64,000 bases of DNA, from NCBI RefSeq assembly GCF_900103535.1, contig NZ_FNHQ01000006.1, forward strand, positions 1-64,000, in the 5' to 3' direction. The position numbers and the translations under genes were made by a program. How positions within the stretch are numbered: the stretch's first letter is position 1; every line of letters begins with the position of its first letter. The notes beneath the pieces are model-generated. The model worked only from the letters and a program-made list of their open reading frames with translations, searched no databases and was not told where the DNA came from. Shown here piece after piece: positions 43,777 through 53,167 of this stretch. Source of the stretch: Megasphaera paucivorans (GTDB lineage: Bacteria > Bacillota > Negativicutes > Veillonellales > Megasphaeraceae).

Positions 43777-43999
43777 TAATTTAGTTATGTAGTTTTGAAA
43801 ACAAACGATTCCCCTGAATGTAGCTATTACTATAATACTTCAGATATGTATGCCGCAAAAAAAGCCCTATAGTATATATACTAATTCATCTATACCATAG
43901 GACCATGCAGTATTGCTAAATCATCGATTCACCTATAGACGATTGTCTCAGCCTTTCCATATTACGGCATACCGAGTATATTACTGCTTACTGATTATT

Positions 44000-44842
44000 T
44001 TATACTTTCCCCTCCATACCAAACAGCAGCATATATTTTTTTATGTTTTTATATGCTCCTTCAACAGCTGCCGCACTAAAGTCAAAATACCCCGCGTCAG
44101 GTTTTACTGCCGCCGTATTTCGTATATAAGCAGCAACACTATCATATGATGCCGTCGCAATATTGATTTTGCGGATTCCATGATGGATACAATCCCAAAA
44201 ATTTTCCCGTGTAAGTCCCGTACCGCCATGCAATACCAATGGACACTCCACGACTGAAGCAATTTCCTTCAGCCGTCCAATATGCAGCTTTGGCCTTTGT
44301 TTATAATGACCATGAGCCGTTCCAATTCCAATTGCTAAGGCATCCACGCCTGTTTCTTCAATAAACTGTTCCGCGCCCTCAACGGTAGTAAGCAGTTCAT
44401 CCTCACTGTACGTTTCTTTCGCTCCGCCAATACAGCCAACTTCTCCCTCTATTTCTGCTCCGTAAGAATTACATAATTCCTTGATTCTCCGCGTCATTGC
44501 TATATTTTGTTTCAACGGATATTTAGATCCATCAAACATAACTGATGTAAATCCTAATTTCAATGCCAGCTCTATTGTCCCCTGCGTTGTTCCATGATCA
44601 AGATGGACAGCGACAGGAACTGATGCTTGCCGTGCCGCAGCCAGCATCAACGGGCCTAATACAGATAATGGCGAATATGCCAGTCTGCTTTCAGCAATCT
44701 GCAGCAATAAAGGTGCCTGAAGTTCTTCTGCCGCTTTAACTGCTCCCAAGGTCATTTCCATATTAGAAACATTAAAGGCTCCTATCGCATATGAATTATC
44801 TCGTATAGGAGAAAGGAGTTTACTCATTTTCACAAGTGTCAT
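44000..44842 (-). CDS. Class II fructose-bisphosphate / ketose-bisphosphate aldolase
   Basis: A 280-residue zinc aldolase. Catalytic Asp and zinc His in VHLDHGTT near residue 82, EIEGEVGCIGG near 135, zinc His in GTAHGHYKQRPKL near 180, and LHGGTGL near 208. It cleaves fructose-1,6-bisphosphate or a tagatose/ketose bisphosphate; the shorter GatY/FbaA-like form does not allow choice. The start is the ATG before TLVKMSK, with GAGGAT upstream. Gap 43777-43999 shows only AT-rich weak repeats. Confidence 0.9.
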   Translation of the reverse strand: MTLVKMSKLLSPIRDNSYAIGAFNVSNMEMTLGAVKAAEELQAPLLLQIAESRLAYSPLSVLGPLMLAAARQASVPVAVHLDHGTTQGTIELALKLGFTSVMFDGSKYPLKQNIAMTRRIKELCNSYGAEIEGEVGCIGGAKETYSEDELLTTVEGAEQFIEETGVDALAIGIGTAHGHYKQRPKLHIGRLKEIASVVECPLVLHGGTGLTRENFWDCIHHGIRKINIATASYDSVAAYIRNTAAVKPDAGYFDFSAAAVEGAYKNIKKYMLLFGMEGKV

Positions 44843-45144
44843 ATTCAACTATCCTCTTCTCTAATAATATTATTCATTATACTATTCTTTTCTCTTTGTA
44901 ATGTCAAGAAAGAATATGATATATAACAATACAGCAACCAGAGTTACACTACGATTCCCTCCAAAACAATCTTTCCTGTATCGACACGCAAATTTCCAGA
45001 CTGCTTTTGCATAATCAACAATACATGCTAAGCACCACAAAATAAAGACAATTTTTAAGCACATATAAATGTTATATATAAACGACAATCATCCGTATTT
45101 TTTATAACATATAATTTTAATGTTAAAATGTAAATATATAAAAG

Positions 45145-45183
45145 AAAAGCACCTGTCCGATACATATCGATACAGGTGCTTTT
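45145..45183. terminator. Hairpin terminator without an obvious gene
   Basis: AAAAGCACCTGT and its complement with a 15-base loop, T-runs on both sides (better on the minus strand). No convincing gene lies upstream on either strand; the minus-strand side would serve a transcript from the 45190-45500 region. Confidence 0.7.
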
Positions 45184-45419
45184 CCAAAGGTGGATGTATT
45201 ATCTATCTATATGAAGGATGGAGGTTTCAGGGTTTACCTCTTTTTACTCTTGCTAACTTTGACAGACGCTAAAAATGTAGTATACTGTAAAAATTACTTG
45301 AGTATATATGATGATAAATTTTTATTATCATTTTTAACATATCATCATGCTTAATAGGATTATAAAGTACTATTTCTTCTTCTGCAATATATACACCTAT
45401 ATTTTCTTTAAAAAAAGGT

Positions 45420-45505
45420 AGTACCACCCGAGAGTCAAATTCAAAAAACATCTATTTTATCAAATGTATCACCATTTTTTCAGGTGGCACTATAATAAGT
45501 ACCAC
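45420..45505. promoter_or_regulatory. Repeated AGTACCAC motifs upstream of rarD
   Basis: AGTACCAC occurs at 45420-45427 and 45498-45505, and an inverted GTGGCACT at 45484-45491; the last two form a hairpin followed by TTTTGTTTT on the plus strand. The remainder of the 370-base gap (45186-45559) contains no gene I can support. The motifs may be operator sites or a leader terminator for rarD. Confidence 0.35.
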
Positions 45506-45559
45506 TTTTGTTTTAGGCTCTTTGCATAACTTATTTCTATATGAATAGAGGAAAATAAA

Positions 45560-46459
45560 ATGAATATATATATTTTTTACACCTTATTAAGTCAATTCAT
45601 TTGGGGATTATTACCCTTGTTTTGGCTGCTGCTCCATCAAATTTCCCCTTTATATACATTAGCAACACGAATTATTTGGTCTGCAGCCTTATGCTTTGTT
45701 TTAATTTTACAAAAAAATCTGCTGCCGGAACTAAAACATACGTTAGTAGATAAAGCGCAATGGCCTTACATTATGGGAGCTTGTATTTCTATCACGTTAA
45801 ATTGGGGAACGTTTATTTATGCCATTACGCAAGGCTTCATTTTACAAACCAGTTTGGCTTATTTTATGAATCCTATCGTAGTCATTCTCTTCGGCGCATT
45901 TTTATTCCATGAAAAACTGGAATGGCTGCAACGTATTTCCATTATTTTGGCTGCTGCAGGTGTACTTGCTGCATTTTTTTTATATGGTCAATTTCCATAT
46001 CTAGCTCTTACTATTTGTTTTTCTTGGTCTTTTTACAGCATGATGAAAAAGAAAATACGTTTAGAAAGTCAAGTATCTGTATTTATTGAATCCGTATCCA
46101 TGGTGCCTTTTTCCATTTTATTTATCATTTACAGTGAATATACGACCATTGGAGCATACGGAATACTGCATGGTTGGGAATGGCTTCTTCTGCCTATGAC
46201 CGGAATTGTTACAGCGGTTCCCATGATGCTTTTCACAGCAGGTGTCAAAGGCACTCCTTTTACAGTTTCAGGTATATGTATGTATTTTTCTCCCAGCATG
46301 GCACTAATTATCGGACTTTGTACCGGAGAAACATTAACAACGCCGCTGCTTATAACTTTTATCTGCACATGGATTGCCATCGCCCTTTATCTACTTGGTT
46401 TATTTCATACAATGCACCGTATGCGAAATAATGCAATAAAAAGAGTCACGAAAATGTAG
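45560..46459 (+). CDS. rarD: EamA-family permease RarD
   Basis: A 299-residue, ten-helix drug/metabolite-superfamily permease. The RarD signature is clear: FIWGLLPLFWLLLHQISPL at residues 13-31, then ATRIIWS, and LNWGTFIYAITQG near 80 with SLAYFMNPIVVILFGAFLFHEKL near 105. The substrate is unknown (chloramphenicol sensitivity gives the name). AGAGGAAAAT precedes the ATG. The last codon and the stop lie inside the terminal repeat of the adjoining IS3 relic, so the C-terminal end may have been changed by insertion. Confidence 0.9.
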   Translation: MNIYIFYTLLSQFIWGLLPLFWLLLHQISPLYTLATRIIWSAALCFVLILQKNLLPELKHTLVDKAQWPYIMGACISITLNWGTFIYAITQGFILQTSLAYFMNPIVVILFGAFLFHEKLEWLQRISIILAAAGVLAAFFLYGQFPYLALTICFSWSFYSMMKKKIRLESQVSVFIESVSMVPFSILFIIYSEYTTIGAYGILHGWEWLLLPMTGIVTAVPMMLFTAGVKGTPFTVSGICMYFSPSMALIIGLCTGETLTTPLLITFICTWIAIALYLLGLFHTMHRMRNNAIKRVTKM

Positions 46460-46990
46460 TGCCCCTATAACGTTAGACCAAAGCGTAGCAACATTATTGT
46501 TGTTGCGTTTTTTTTGCGCAGTGGTATGTCTGAGTCGATAATCAATCGGATTCACTCATCAAAGGATAGGTCCGACCATAGTATATCTCTTGTTTCAACA
46601 GGCCAAAAAAATTTTCCATACCCCTGTTATCAAAACACGTTTCCTTATGAGACATGCTCCGGAAAATTCTTTTTCTCCTTTAATTGATTGACAAATGGTT
46701 TCATTTGATAGACCCAGCCCTGACCAGAATAACATGCACAACGCTACGGACAATCAGCAGTTACTTTACTGACTTCCTCTAACGCTGCTGTCATTCCTTG
46801 AATCGAAGGGATGCTCCGTAATGCGATAACTAAGGATCTCGCGGTTATATACATTGAGAATTGAATCGAACGACAGAATTTCCAGTCTCAGTTTTTAAAC
46901 GATTCGCGACACACACTTCTGATTCACTAACAAGCCTTGTTCACGTAATTTCTTATAGATACGGTAATGTCCAAAATCTTTATTTGTGAA
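46455..46990 (-). mobile_element. IS3-family (IS150 group) element relic
   Basis: The left boundary TGTAGTGCCCCTATAACGTT is an IS150-type terminal repeat. The minus strand encodes broken pieces of OrfB: an HTH-like HYRIYKKLREQGLLVNQK, a DDE-domain stretch ILNVYNREILSYRITEHPS, GQGWVYQMKPFVNQLKEKK, and the catalytic-Glu region CFDNRGMENFFGLLKQEIYYG (in parts). Internal deletions and stops remove function. A GCAACA/TGTTGC hairpin with eight T at 46486-46515 lies inside this end and would terminate rarD transcription. It is joined directly to an IS110 relic on its right. Confidence 0.85.
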
Positions 46991-47698
46991 TCGAATGACT
47001 TTGATTATCTTTCCAGTGCGGTGTTCCGTGCCGGACAGGTGAACCGCCTTTGCCAATACATGTAGGTTACCTTCATGGCACGAACAACATCGTATTCTAG
47101 CAAAGTAGTGATAAGCTCCTGCATTTGTATTAATAAAATAACTTCCAGCGTCTTGTTCACTTCTTTCAAGACGCTTACAGCTTCCTGTGTTAACATTTTG
47201 GTCGATGCGGCACAGTAGGTCAAAGTGGGGATACCATTGCAAGCCAGTGCGTAGATTGCTTTCGCCTTGGATTCACTTACGTGGTATCCTTTTTTTCGCT
47301 CAATAGCAATACCTGCGGATGAACTGAGCCTCGCTTTTTCTAGTGATGTTGTCAACATACCAGTATTCTACAGTTAGCGATACGGACAGAATCCAACTTA
47401 TCCGTTTTACCTTTGCATATTGCCGTAGAAACATATTTTTTCATCACCAACAGATTGATTACACTCACAAATAATCCGGCCTCTTTTAAACTGGAAAGCA
47501 GTGGTAAATGGTATGCTCCCGCAGCTTCCATTCCGATGCTAACTTCTCCTTCCAGGGATTGGCTACGAGCTACCAATGCACGAATATCTAGTTCGATATG
47601 CTGTATTTCCTATGGTGAAGCAACAACCTCGCCATAGGGTCTGAGAATGCAGACTGTGCTTTTTCCCTTGGACACATCACTTCCTACACTTGTCATTT
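46991..47698 (-). pseudogene. IS110-family transposase pseudogene
   Basis: Starting MTSVGSDVSKGKSTVCILRP, the frame meets a TAG after VVASP, continues with VSIGMEAAGAYHLPLLSSL and KGKTDKLDSVRIA, so the DEDD residues of the RuvC-like domain (D in GSD, E in GME, D and D in KTDKLD) are still encoded. About 100 residues are then missing before the Transposase_20 part (KKGYHVSESKAKAIYALACN, LTQEAVSVLKEVNKTLE, EYDVVRAM), which itself breaks off before the catalytic serine. The break point passes into the IS3 relic. Non-functional. Confidence 0.85.
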
Positions 47699-47902
47699 TG
47701 AACCTTTCTGAATAAAGTATGTAATTGGAATCCCATCTGCACTTATTGCGATTCAATTTGATTCGTTATACGAAATCCCATGTGGGTTTCAACCTGGTTA
47801 ATCGAATGTTTACAATACGGGATGGCTGGCAGTTTTCATGTCGGAGGTTTCGCTCCCAAAAAGCCCACGCCAGACCAATTACTTCCCTTATTGTAAAAGA
47901 AT
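47699..47902 (-). other. Non-coding left end of the IS110 relic, candidate bridge-RNA region
   Basis: About 200 bases separate the transposase start from the terminator of the neighbouring chromosomal gene. IS110-group elements carry a non-coding end of this size upstream of the transposase that encodes the bridge RNA. Minus-strand structure is visible: CTGGC and GCCAG enclose GGGAG/CTCC around a GAAA-type loop near 47830-47880. No ORF is seen. The boundary of the element and the RNA are not confirmed. Confidence 0.4.
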
Positions 47903-47949
47903 AAGCGCAAATGTGAAACACCCGTCGGTGTCTTACATTTACGCTTTTT
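47903..47949 (-). terminator. Terminator of the yjiHG operon
   Basis: AAGCGCAAATGT and ACATTTACGCTT arms with an inner CACC/GGTG pair form a long hairpin with T-rich flanks, about 110 bases past the yjiG stop. Confidence 0.75.
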
Positions 47950-48058
47950 ATAGTACCAAATTAACCCTCATACGCTAGATTTTTCAAATCTAACTTATGG
48001 CGGCAGTTCAAGAACAACGTAACTCTTTTTTATTTATGCACCTATATGAGACTACAAT

Positions 48059-48538
48059 TTAAACAATAAACCAGTGCATAAACAACATGGCAACACAAGC
48101 ATTGATACCACTGCTAACCATAAGCAGCGGCCAATATTTCACCGGAACGTCGGCGACTCCAAGAAGACGCCCCATATACTGCAATTGCGCTCCGATAAGA
48201 AAATAAGCAGGAGCCATAATCGTAATGTGCACAGGGTCCAACATTCCATTCGCTGCCATACTGACAGTCAATCCTACCGCAGCAGAACTGGATAGCCACG
48301 TCGTAAGCAATACAGTTATCGCTTCTCCTGGAAGTCCGAAAACAGCCATGACCGGTCCGAATAAGGTACCCAATACTTTCATTACTCCGAGAATATTTAA
48401 TATTTCAGCAATTGTATACGCCATCAAAATATTAGGCATCAAATTGTTAACAGCAATTTTCCATCCCTTGCGGGCTCCTATAATAAAAATATCAATAGGA
48501 TTATTTGTTTCATTTGTTTGTTGTGTTGCATCTGCCAT
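48059..48538 (-). CDS. yjiG: YjiG-family nucleoside-recognition (Gate) membrane protein
   Basis: A 159-residue, four- to five-helix membrane protein matching YjiG/SpmB-like Gate proteins: NPIDIFIIGARKGWKIAVNNLMPN, then FGLPGEAITVLLTTWLSSSAAVGL and MAPAYFLIGAQLQYMGR. GGGGGAAG precedes the start. It lies 14 bases after yjiH; the two together correspond to the halves of a Gate-domain transporter. E. coli yjiHG sits in one operon with iadA (isoaspartyl dipeptidase), hinting at a role in dipeptide or acidic amino-acid handling. Confidence 0.85.
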   Translation of the reverse strand: MADATQQTNETNNPIDIFIIGARKGWKIAVNNLMPNILMAYTIAEILNILGVMKVLGTLFGPVMAVFGLPGEAITVLLTTWLSSSAAVGLTVSMAANGMLDPVHITIMAPAYFLIGAQLQYMGRLLGVADVPVKYWPLLMVSSGINACVAMLFMHWFIV

Positions 48539-48552
48539 AATTATGCTTCCCC

Positions 48553-49308
48553 CTATCCTGCGTCTTGTACTTTTTCATTTTGAAAATCTTTTTTATATAC
48601 TGTATTTAACATAATCTGTACAAATTTTGCACCGGTAAATTTCAATACGAACATAACCACTAACGGCAGCCATATGGGACATACTAAAAAAGCAAAATAA
48701 GCGGATCCAATAGTAAAATAATTACTGATAAGCCCTGCCCCGGAGTACTGCCAAGCACTAATAATAATCAACTCTTTTTTTGTTATTAATTGGTCATCGT
48801 AAAGCCCCTTCGTTAAGGCTGCTCCCGCATCTGTACTTTGTAAATCAGTAATGAGGGCCAGCCCGGTCAACCCCGGAATACCCAAGAACGGACGAAGCAG
48901 CGGAGTTAGTAAGCGATGAGCCGCCTTAATCGCACCATAATGAGAAAATACCTCTAAAAAGCCTAATGCCAGCATTACCCCCGGAGCGAGCGATATCGCA
49001 AATAAAAATCCTGCTCGAGCACCCGTGCCTCCAGCACCCAGAAAATTATTTACTTCCGGCTTTTTCATGGTACCAAAAGCTCCTGACAACGTTGTAAAAT
49101 CCATTGCACTCAACCATTTCAGGCCTTCCAGCTTCATGAAAACTCCGGAAAAAAATAATACAGCAACAAGTAACGCTATATACCCTTTGACACCAATATG
49201 TCCGAATTTCACACCTTCAGTTCTAAGTTTTGCAGCTCTTGCTGCTTTTTCTTCTGCAGCACCTGCTTGTGGTTGTTGACTTTCATTTGTTGAATCTTGA
49301 GTATCCAC
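48553..49308 (-). CDS. yjiH: YjiH-family nucleoside-recognition (Gate) membrane protein
   Basis: A 251-residue protein with an acidic, Gln-rich cytoplasmic N-terminus (about 45 residues) and several helices; Gate motif GLTGLALITDLQSTDAGAALT near residue 150 and AWQYSGAGLISNYFTIG near 185. It starts with GTG: GGAGG lies nine bases upstream and no ATG fits. Partner of yjiG. Divergent from two M20 hydrolase genes, separated by a 190-base AT-rich region likely holding both promoters. Probable transporter; substrate inferred to be a peptide or amino-acid derivative. Confidence 0.85.
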   Translation of the reverse strand: MDTQDSTNESQQPQAGAAEEKAARAAKLRTEGVKFGHIGVKGYIALLVAVLFFSGVFMKLEGLKWLSAMDFTTLSGAFGTMKKPEVNNFLGAGGTGARAGFLFAISLAPGVMLALGFLEVFSHYGAIKAAHRLLTPLLRPFLGIPGLTGLALITDLQSTDAGAALTKGLYDDQLITKKELIIISAWQYSGAGLISNYFTIGSAYFAFLVCPIWLPLVVMFVLKFTGAKFVQIMLNTVYKKDFQNEKVQDAG

Positions 49309-49495
49309 GTGTACTCCTCCTTTAGTTAAAAAGTATAATTATATATTTGACATGAATTAAAGTGTATATAATTATATGAATATAGTCAATAGTAACATCC
49401 TTATTTAAAGCTGTTTTTCATTATATAAGTTAAGTATTTAACATTTTAATATTTGCATGATATAATTATAAATATTAAATTTTAGGGGGAATTGC

Positions 49496-50599
49496 ATGTC
49501 CAGAGTATTAGATGTATATAATTATTTACATACCATTCCTGAATTAGGAATGCAAGAAAGAAAAACATCTGCTTTTCTAGCTGATCAGCTGGAAAATGCC
49601 GGTTATATCGTTACACGCAATATAAACAACGCAACCGGTGTTGTGGGAATATACGATACGGGAATAACCGGACCTACATTAGCATTGCGGGCCGACATGG
49701 ATGCTTTAGGCCATATGATAAACGGAAACTTATGTGCCCGCCACTCTTGTGGTCATGATGCCCATTGCTCCATGGTTTTAACTGCTTCCGAAAATCTAAT
49801 TCAGTCCCACACCTTAAAAAAAGGAAAATTGAAAATCATTTTTCAACCTGCTGAAGAATTAGGAACCGGTGCAATTTCTTTATTAGAAGGCGGTGTTCTT
49901 GATGATGTCGATATGATATTAGGCCTTCACTTGCGTCCTAAATCAGAAGTCCCGCTCGGTCAAGCCACTCCGGCAATGTATCATGCTGCCAGCCAACGTT
50001 TAAAAGCAGTTGTGCATGGAACCCGTGCGCACGGTGCCCGCCCTCATCTTGGCGTCAATGCAATTGAGGCCGCTTCGTTGGCGATCATGTCAGTTGCCAC
50101 TATCCGCATGGATCCCAACATCTCCTACAGTATTAAACCTACACAATTTGATTGCAATTCGGGTGTAACAAACGCAATTCCTGACGAAGCAACTATTATC
50201 TGGGATGTTCGAGCTGAACAAAATGATATAATGGCAACTCTTTTGACTAAGGCAAAACAGGCTATTGAAAATGCCAGCCTTTCTATGGGTGCTGCAGCTG
50301 ATGTCTCTTGGTATAACCTGGTACCTGCTGCCGTATATACCGATGATGCAATTGCTTTATATACAGAAGCAATTGAAGCTGTACTAGGTAAAAAAGGAAT
50401 ATGTGATCCCGGAAAGACAGCGGGTGGTGAAGATTTTCATAATTTTATTTTACAGAAACCGCATCTTCATGCTGGTTATTTTGGACTTGGCTGTGATCTC
50501 GAACCGGGACTTCATCATCCGGATATGCATTTCAATACAGCTGCACTTGCCACAGGTACAGCTATTCTTGAATATGCTGCAAAAAAATATTTAGGGTAA
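49496..50599 (+). CDS. M20D amidohydrolase, first of a tandem pair
   Basis: A 367-residue zinc amidohydrolase: YLHTIPELGMQERKTSAF, LRADMDALGHMI, SCGHDAHCSMVL near residue 85, FQPAEELGTGA with catalytic Glu near 120, GTRAHGARPHLGVNAIEAA, and GGEDFHNF near 310. GGGGG lies before the ATG. It and the next gene are about half identical across their length by eye, so they arose by duplication. Likely hydrolyses N-acyl amino acids or dipeptides. Confidence 0.9.
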   Translation: MSRVLDVYNYLHTIPELGMQERKTSAFLADQLENAGYIVTRNINNATGVVGIYDTGITGPTLALRADMDALGHMINGNLCARHSCGHDAHCSMVLTASENLIQSHTLKKGKLKIIFQPAEELGTGAISLLEGGVLDDVDMILGLHLRPKSEVPLGQATPAMYHAASQRLKAVVHGTRAHGARPHLGVNAIEAASLAIMSVATIRMDPNISYSIKPTQFDCNSGVTNAIPDEATIIWDVRAEQNDIMATLLTKAKQAIENASLSMGAAADVSWYNLVPAAVYTDDAIALYTEAIEAVLGKKGICDPGKTAGGEDFHNFILQKPHLHAGYFGLGCDLEPGLHHPDMHFNTAALATGTAILEYAAKKYLG

Positions 50600-50612
50600 A
50601 GGAGTTTTTACT

Positions 50613-51734
50613 ATGTCCAATGTATTGACACATTACAACTATTTGCATGCTATTCCCGAACCTGGATTGCAGGAATTTAAAACTGCCGCATATTTAGCAG
50701 CTAAGCTAGAAGCCGCTGGCTATGCAGTTACCTGCCATATCGGTGGTGCAACAGGAATCGTTGGCACATATGACAGCGGTCTCCCCGGTCCTGTACTCGG
50801 CATACGCGCAGATATGGATGCGCTGACACATATTATAGACGGAAAAACCATACAGCGTCATACCTGTGGCCACGATGCTCATTGCGCAATGCTGCTTACC
50901 GCCGCAGAAGAAATTATAGCAGAAAACTCTATAAAAAAAGGGAAACTAAAAATTATTTTCCAGCCTGCTGAAGAAACCGGCGCTGGTGCTAAAATCATGC
51001 TGGAAGCAGGTGTCATCGATGACATTGATATTTTATTAGGAATGCATATACGTCCTATCCAAGAATGCCGCAGTGGTCAAATCATTGAGGCTATGTATTA
51101 TTCCTCTTCCTGTACTATAAAAGCCATCATCAAGGGAATTCCCGCTCACGGTGCCCGCCCTCATCTCGGAGTCAATGCAATTGATGGCGCTATTGCTGCT
51201 ATCACAGCAGTAAATGCAATACACATGAACCCCGTCGTCGCTTGCAGCGCCAAATGTACCCGCTTTCTCTGTGATTCCGGTGTAACTAATGCTATTCCCG
51301 AACGTGCCGCTATTACGTTTGACATTCGGGCCCAATATAATGATACAATGAAAGAACTCAAGGAAAAAGTAATTCGAGCTATTCACGCAGGCGCCGCCAC
51401 GGTCGGAGCCACGGTCGAAAGTCTGGAAATTCCCACAGAATTGCCGGCCGCCGAACTTGATCCTGAAATTACTAAAATACTAGGAGATATCATAGTTGAA
51501 TCCTTTGGCAAAGAAGCACTGTGTCCACCCTTTACTACTCCAGGCGGGGAGGACTTCTTCTGGTATACCTCAAAACTTCCCCATCTAAAAGCTGGATTTA
51601 CGGGGCTGGGAGTAGATGCAGAACCCGGACTTCATCATCCTGATATGCACTTCGATCTATCGGCTCTGGAAAATGGCGTTATTATTCACAAAAAATCGAT
51701 TACAAAATTCCTCAATGAGCCCTGTACTGATTAG
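50613..51734 (+). CDS. M20D amidohydrolase, second of a tandem pair
   Basis: A 373-residue paralogue of the previous gene, starting 13 bases after it with AAAGGAG. Same motifs: YLHAIPEPGLQEFKTAAY, TCGHDAHCAML, FQPAEETGAGAKIM, GIPAHGARPHLGVNAIDGA, GGEDFFWY. The metal set is complete, so both copies look active and have probably diverged in substrate. No clear terminator follows before the thiolase region; the 195-base gap to the thiolase holds an AT-rich promoter region. Confidence 0.9.
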   Translation: MSNVLTHYNYLHAIPEPGLQEFKTAAYLAAKLEAAGYAVTCHIGGATGIVGTYDSGLPGPVLGIRADMDALTHIIDGKTIQRHTCGHDAHCAMLLTAAEEIIAENSIKKGKLKIIFQPAEETGAGAKIMLEAGVIDDIDILLGMHIRPIQECRSGQIIEAMYYSSSCTIKAIIKGIPAHGARPHLGVNAIDGAIAAITAVNAIHMNPVVACSAKCTRFLCDSGVTNAIPERAAITFDIRAQYNDTMKELKEKVIRAIHAGAATVGATVESLEIPTELPAAELDPEITKILGDIIVESFGKEALCPPFTTPGGEDFFWYTSKLPHLKAGFTGLGVDAEPGLHHPDMHFDLSALENGVIIHKKSITKFLNEPCTD

Positions 51735-51930
51735 AAAAATTTAGAATACCGTTATTGTTAAAAATGCATAATAGAAGTTTTTTTTGTTCTTTAATTTATA
51801 TATTGATATTATATATTTCGACTAAATTATGATATACTATCTATATTAATCTTAAACTAAGCCATATATCCTAATTGGCGCATATAGTTTGTATTCTATA
51901 ATTATATGCTTAAAGAAAGGTGGTTTTTAA

Positions 51931-53112
51931 ATGAAAGAAGTTGTAATCGTAAGTGCCTGCCGTACTGCAGTTGGTAAATACGGCGGAGCCTTCAAAAATG
52001 TTCCCGCTGTTGATTTAGGCGCTGTTGTAATTGAAGAAGCCGTCAAACGTGCAGGAATTTCAAAGGATATTATTGATGAAGTACTTATGGGTAATGTACT
52101 GCAAGCCGGTTTAGGGCAAAATCCAGCCCGCCAGGCCATGATCAAAGCCGGTCTGCCTGTAAAAGTTCCTGCATTAACAGTAAATAAAGTTTGCGGATCA
52201 GGTTTGCGTACCGTATCTATGGCTGCACAGTTCATAAAAGCAGGTGATGCTGATTGTATCGTAGCCGGTGGTATGGAAAATATGTCGGCTGCTCCCTATA
52301 CTATTCCTAATGCTCGCTGGGGATACCGCATGGGAAATGGCCAGCTTGTTGATGTTATGATCAAAGATGGCTTATGGGATGCTTTTAATGATTATCATAT
52401 GGGTGTTACCGCTGAAAATGTTGCTAAGCAATTCGATGTCAGCCGTGAAGCACAGGACGAATTAGGATTGCGTTCTCAGGTTAAATCTTGTGAAGCCATA
52501 AAAAATGGTGATTTCAAGAGTCAAATTGTTCCGGTTGTCGTGCATGGCAAAAAAGGGGATACTATCATTGACACTGATGAATTTCCGCGTGAAGGCTCTA
52601 CCAAAGAAAATCTCGCCAAATTGAAACCTGCCTTTATTAAAGACGGCACGGTTACAGCTGGCAATGCTTCCGGAATTAATGATGGTGCTGCCGCATTTGT
52701 TATTATGTCTGCTGATAAAGCTGCTGAACTCGGTCTTAAACCGTTAGCCAAAATTGTAAGCTATGCTTCGGCTGGTGTTGACCCAGCTATTATGGGTACC
52801 GGTCCGGTTCCTTCTTCACGTAAGGCACTTGAAAAAGCGGGTTTGGACGTTAAGGACATAGACCTCTTTGAATTGAATGAAGCCTTTGCTGCGCAAGCAG
52901 TATATTGCTGCCGTGAATTAGGCGTTGATATGAACAAAGTCAACATTCATGGCGGTGCTATTGCCATCGGTCACCCAATTGGTGCTTCTGGCGCTCGTAT
53001 TCTTACCACTCTGCTCTATGGATTACAGGAGGTCGATGGAAAATATGGTCTTGCCTCTCTTTGTATCGGTGGAGGGCAAGGTACTGCCTGCATCGTAGAA
53101 CGTATCAAATAG
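51931..53112 (+). CDS. Acetyl-CoA C-acetyltransferase (thiolase), copy 1
   Basis: A 393-residue biosynthetic thiolase joining two acetyl-CoA into acetoacetyl-CoA, the first step to butyrate and longer acids. The acyl-accepting Cys88 is in [11 protein letters not shown]; the catalytic His in [13 protein letters not shown] near 350 and Cys in [10 protein letters not shown] near 380 are present; NEAFAAQ near 318. GAAAGGTGG precedes the ATG. Monocistronic between an AT-rich promoter region and its own terminator. Highly similar to copy 2. Confidence 0.95.
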   Translation: MKEVVIVSACRTAVGKYGGAFKNVPAVDLGAVVIEEAVKRAGISKDIIDEVLMGNVLQAGLGQNPARQAMIKAGLPVKVPALTVNKVCGSGLRTVSMAAQFIKAGDADCIVAGGMENMSAAPYTIPNARWGYRMGNGQLVDVMIKDGLWDAFNDYHMGVTAENVAKQFDVSREAQDELGLRSQVKSCEAIKNGDFKSQIVPVVVHGKKGDTIIDTDEFPREGSTKENLAKLKPAFIKDGTVTAGNASGINDGAAAFVIMSADKAAELGLKPLAKIVSYASAGVDPAIMGTGPVPSSRKALEKAGLDVKDIDLFELNEAFAAQAVYCCRELGVDMNKVNIHGGAIAIGHPIGASGARILTTLLYGLQEVDGKYGLASLCIGGGQGTACIVERIK

Positions 53113-53130
53113 TCGTTGATTTTAATCTGC

Positions 53131-53167
53131 AAAAAGCATGGATTATAAAAATCCATGCTTTTTTTTG
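53131..53167 (+). terminator. Terminator of thiolase copy 1
   Basis: AAAAAGCATGGAT and its complement with a 7-base loop, then eight T. Confidence 0.92.

Noticed and set aside
44882-45088. 68-codon minus-strand frame just upstream of the aldolase
   Set aside because: TTG or internal ATG start without a ribosome site and no recognisable domain; probably chance.
45415-45440. T-box riboswitch suggested by GGGTGGTAC on the minus strand
   Set aside because: No Stem I, specifier loop or downstream aminoacyl-tRNA or amino-acid gene; only the nine-base core matches.
45269-45451. 60-codon minus-strand frame beginning MFFEFDSRVV
   Set aside because: No ribosome site, AT-driven composition and no family signal; the region is better explained as leader or operator DNA.
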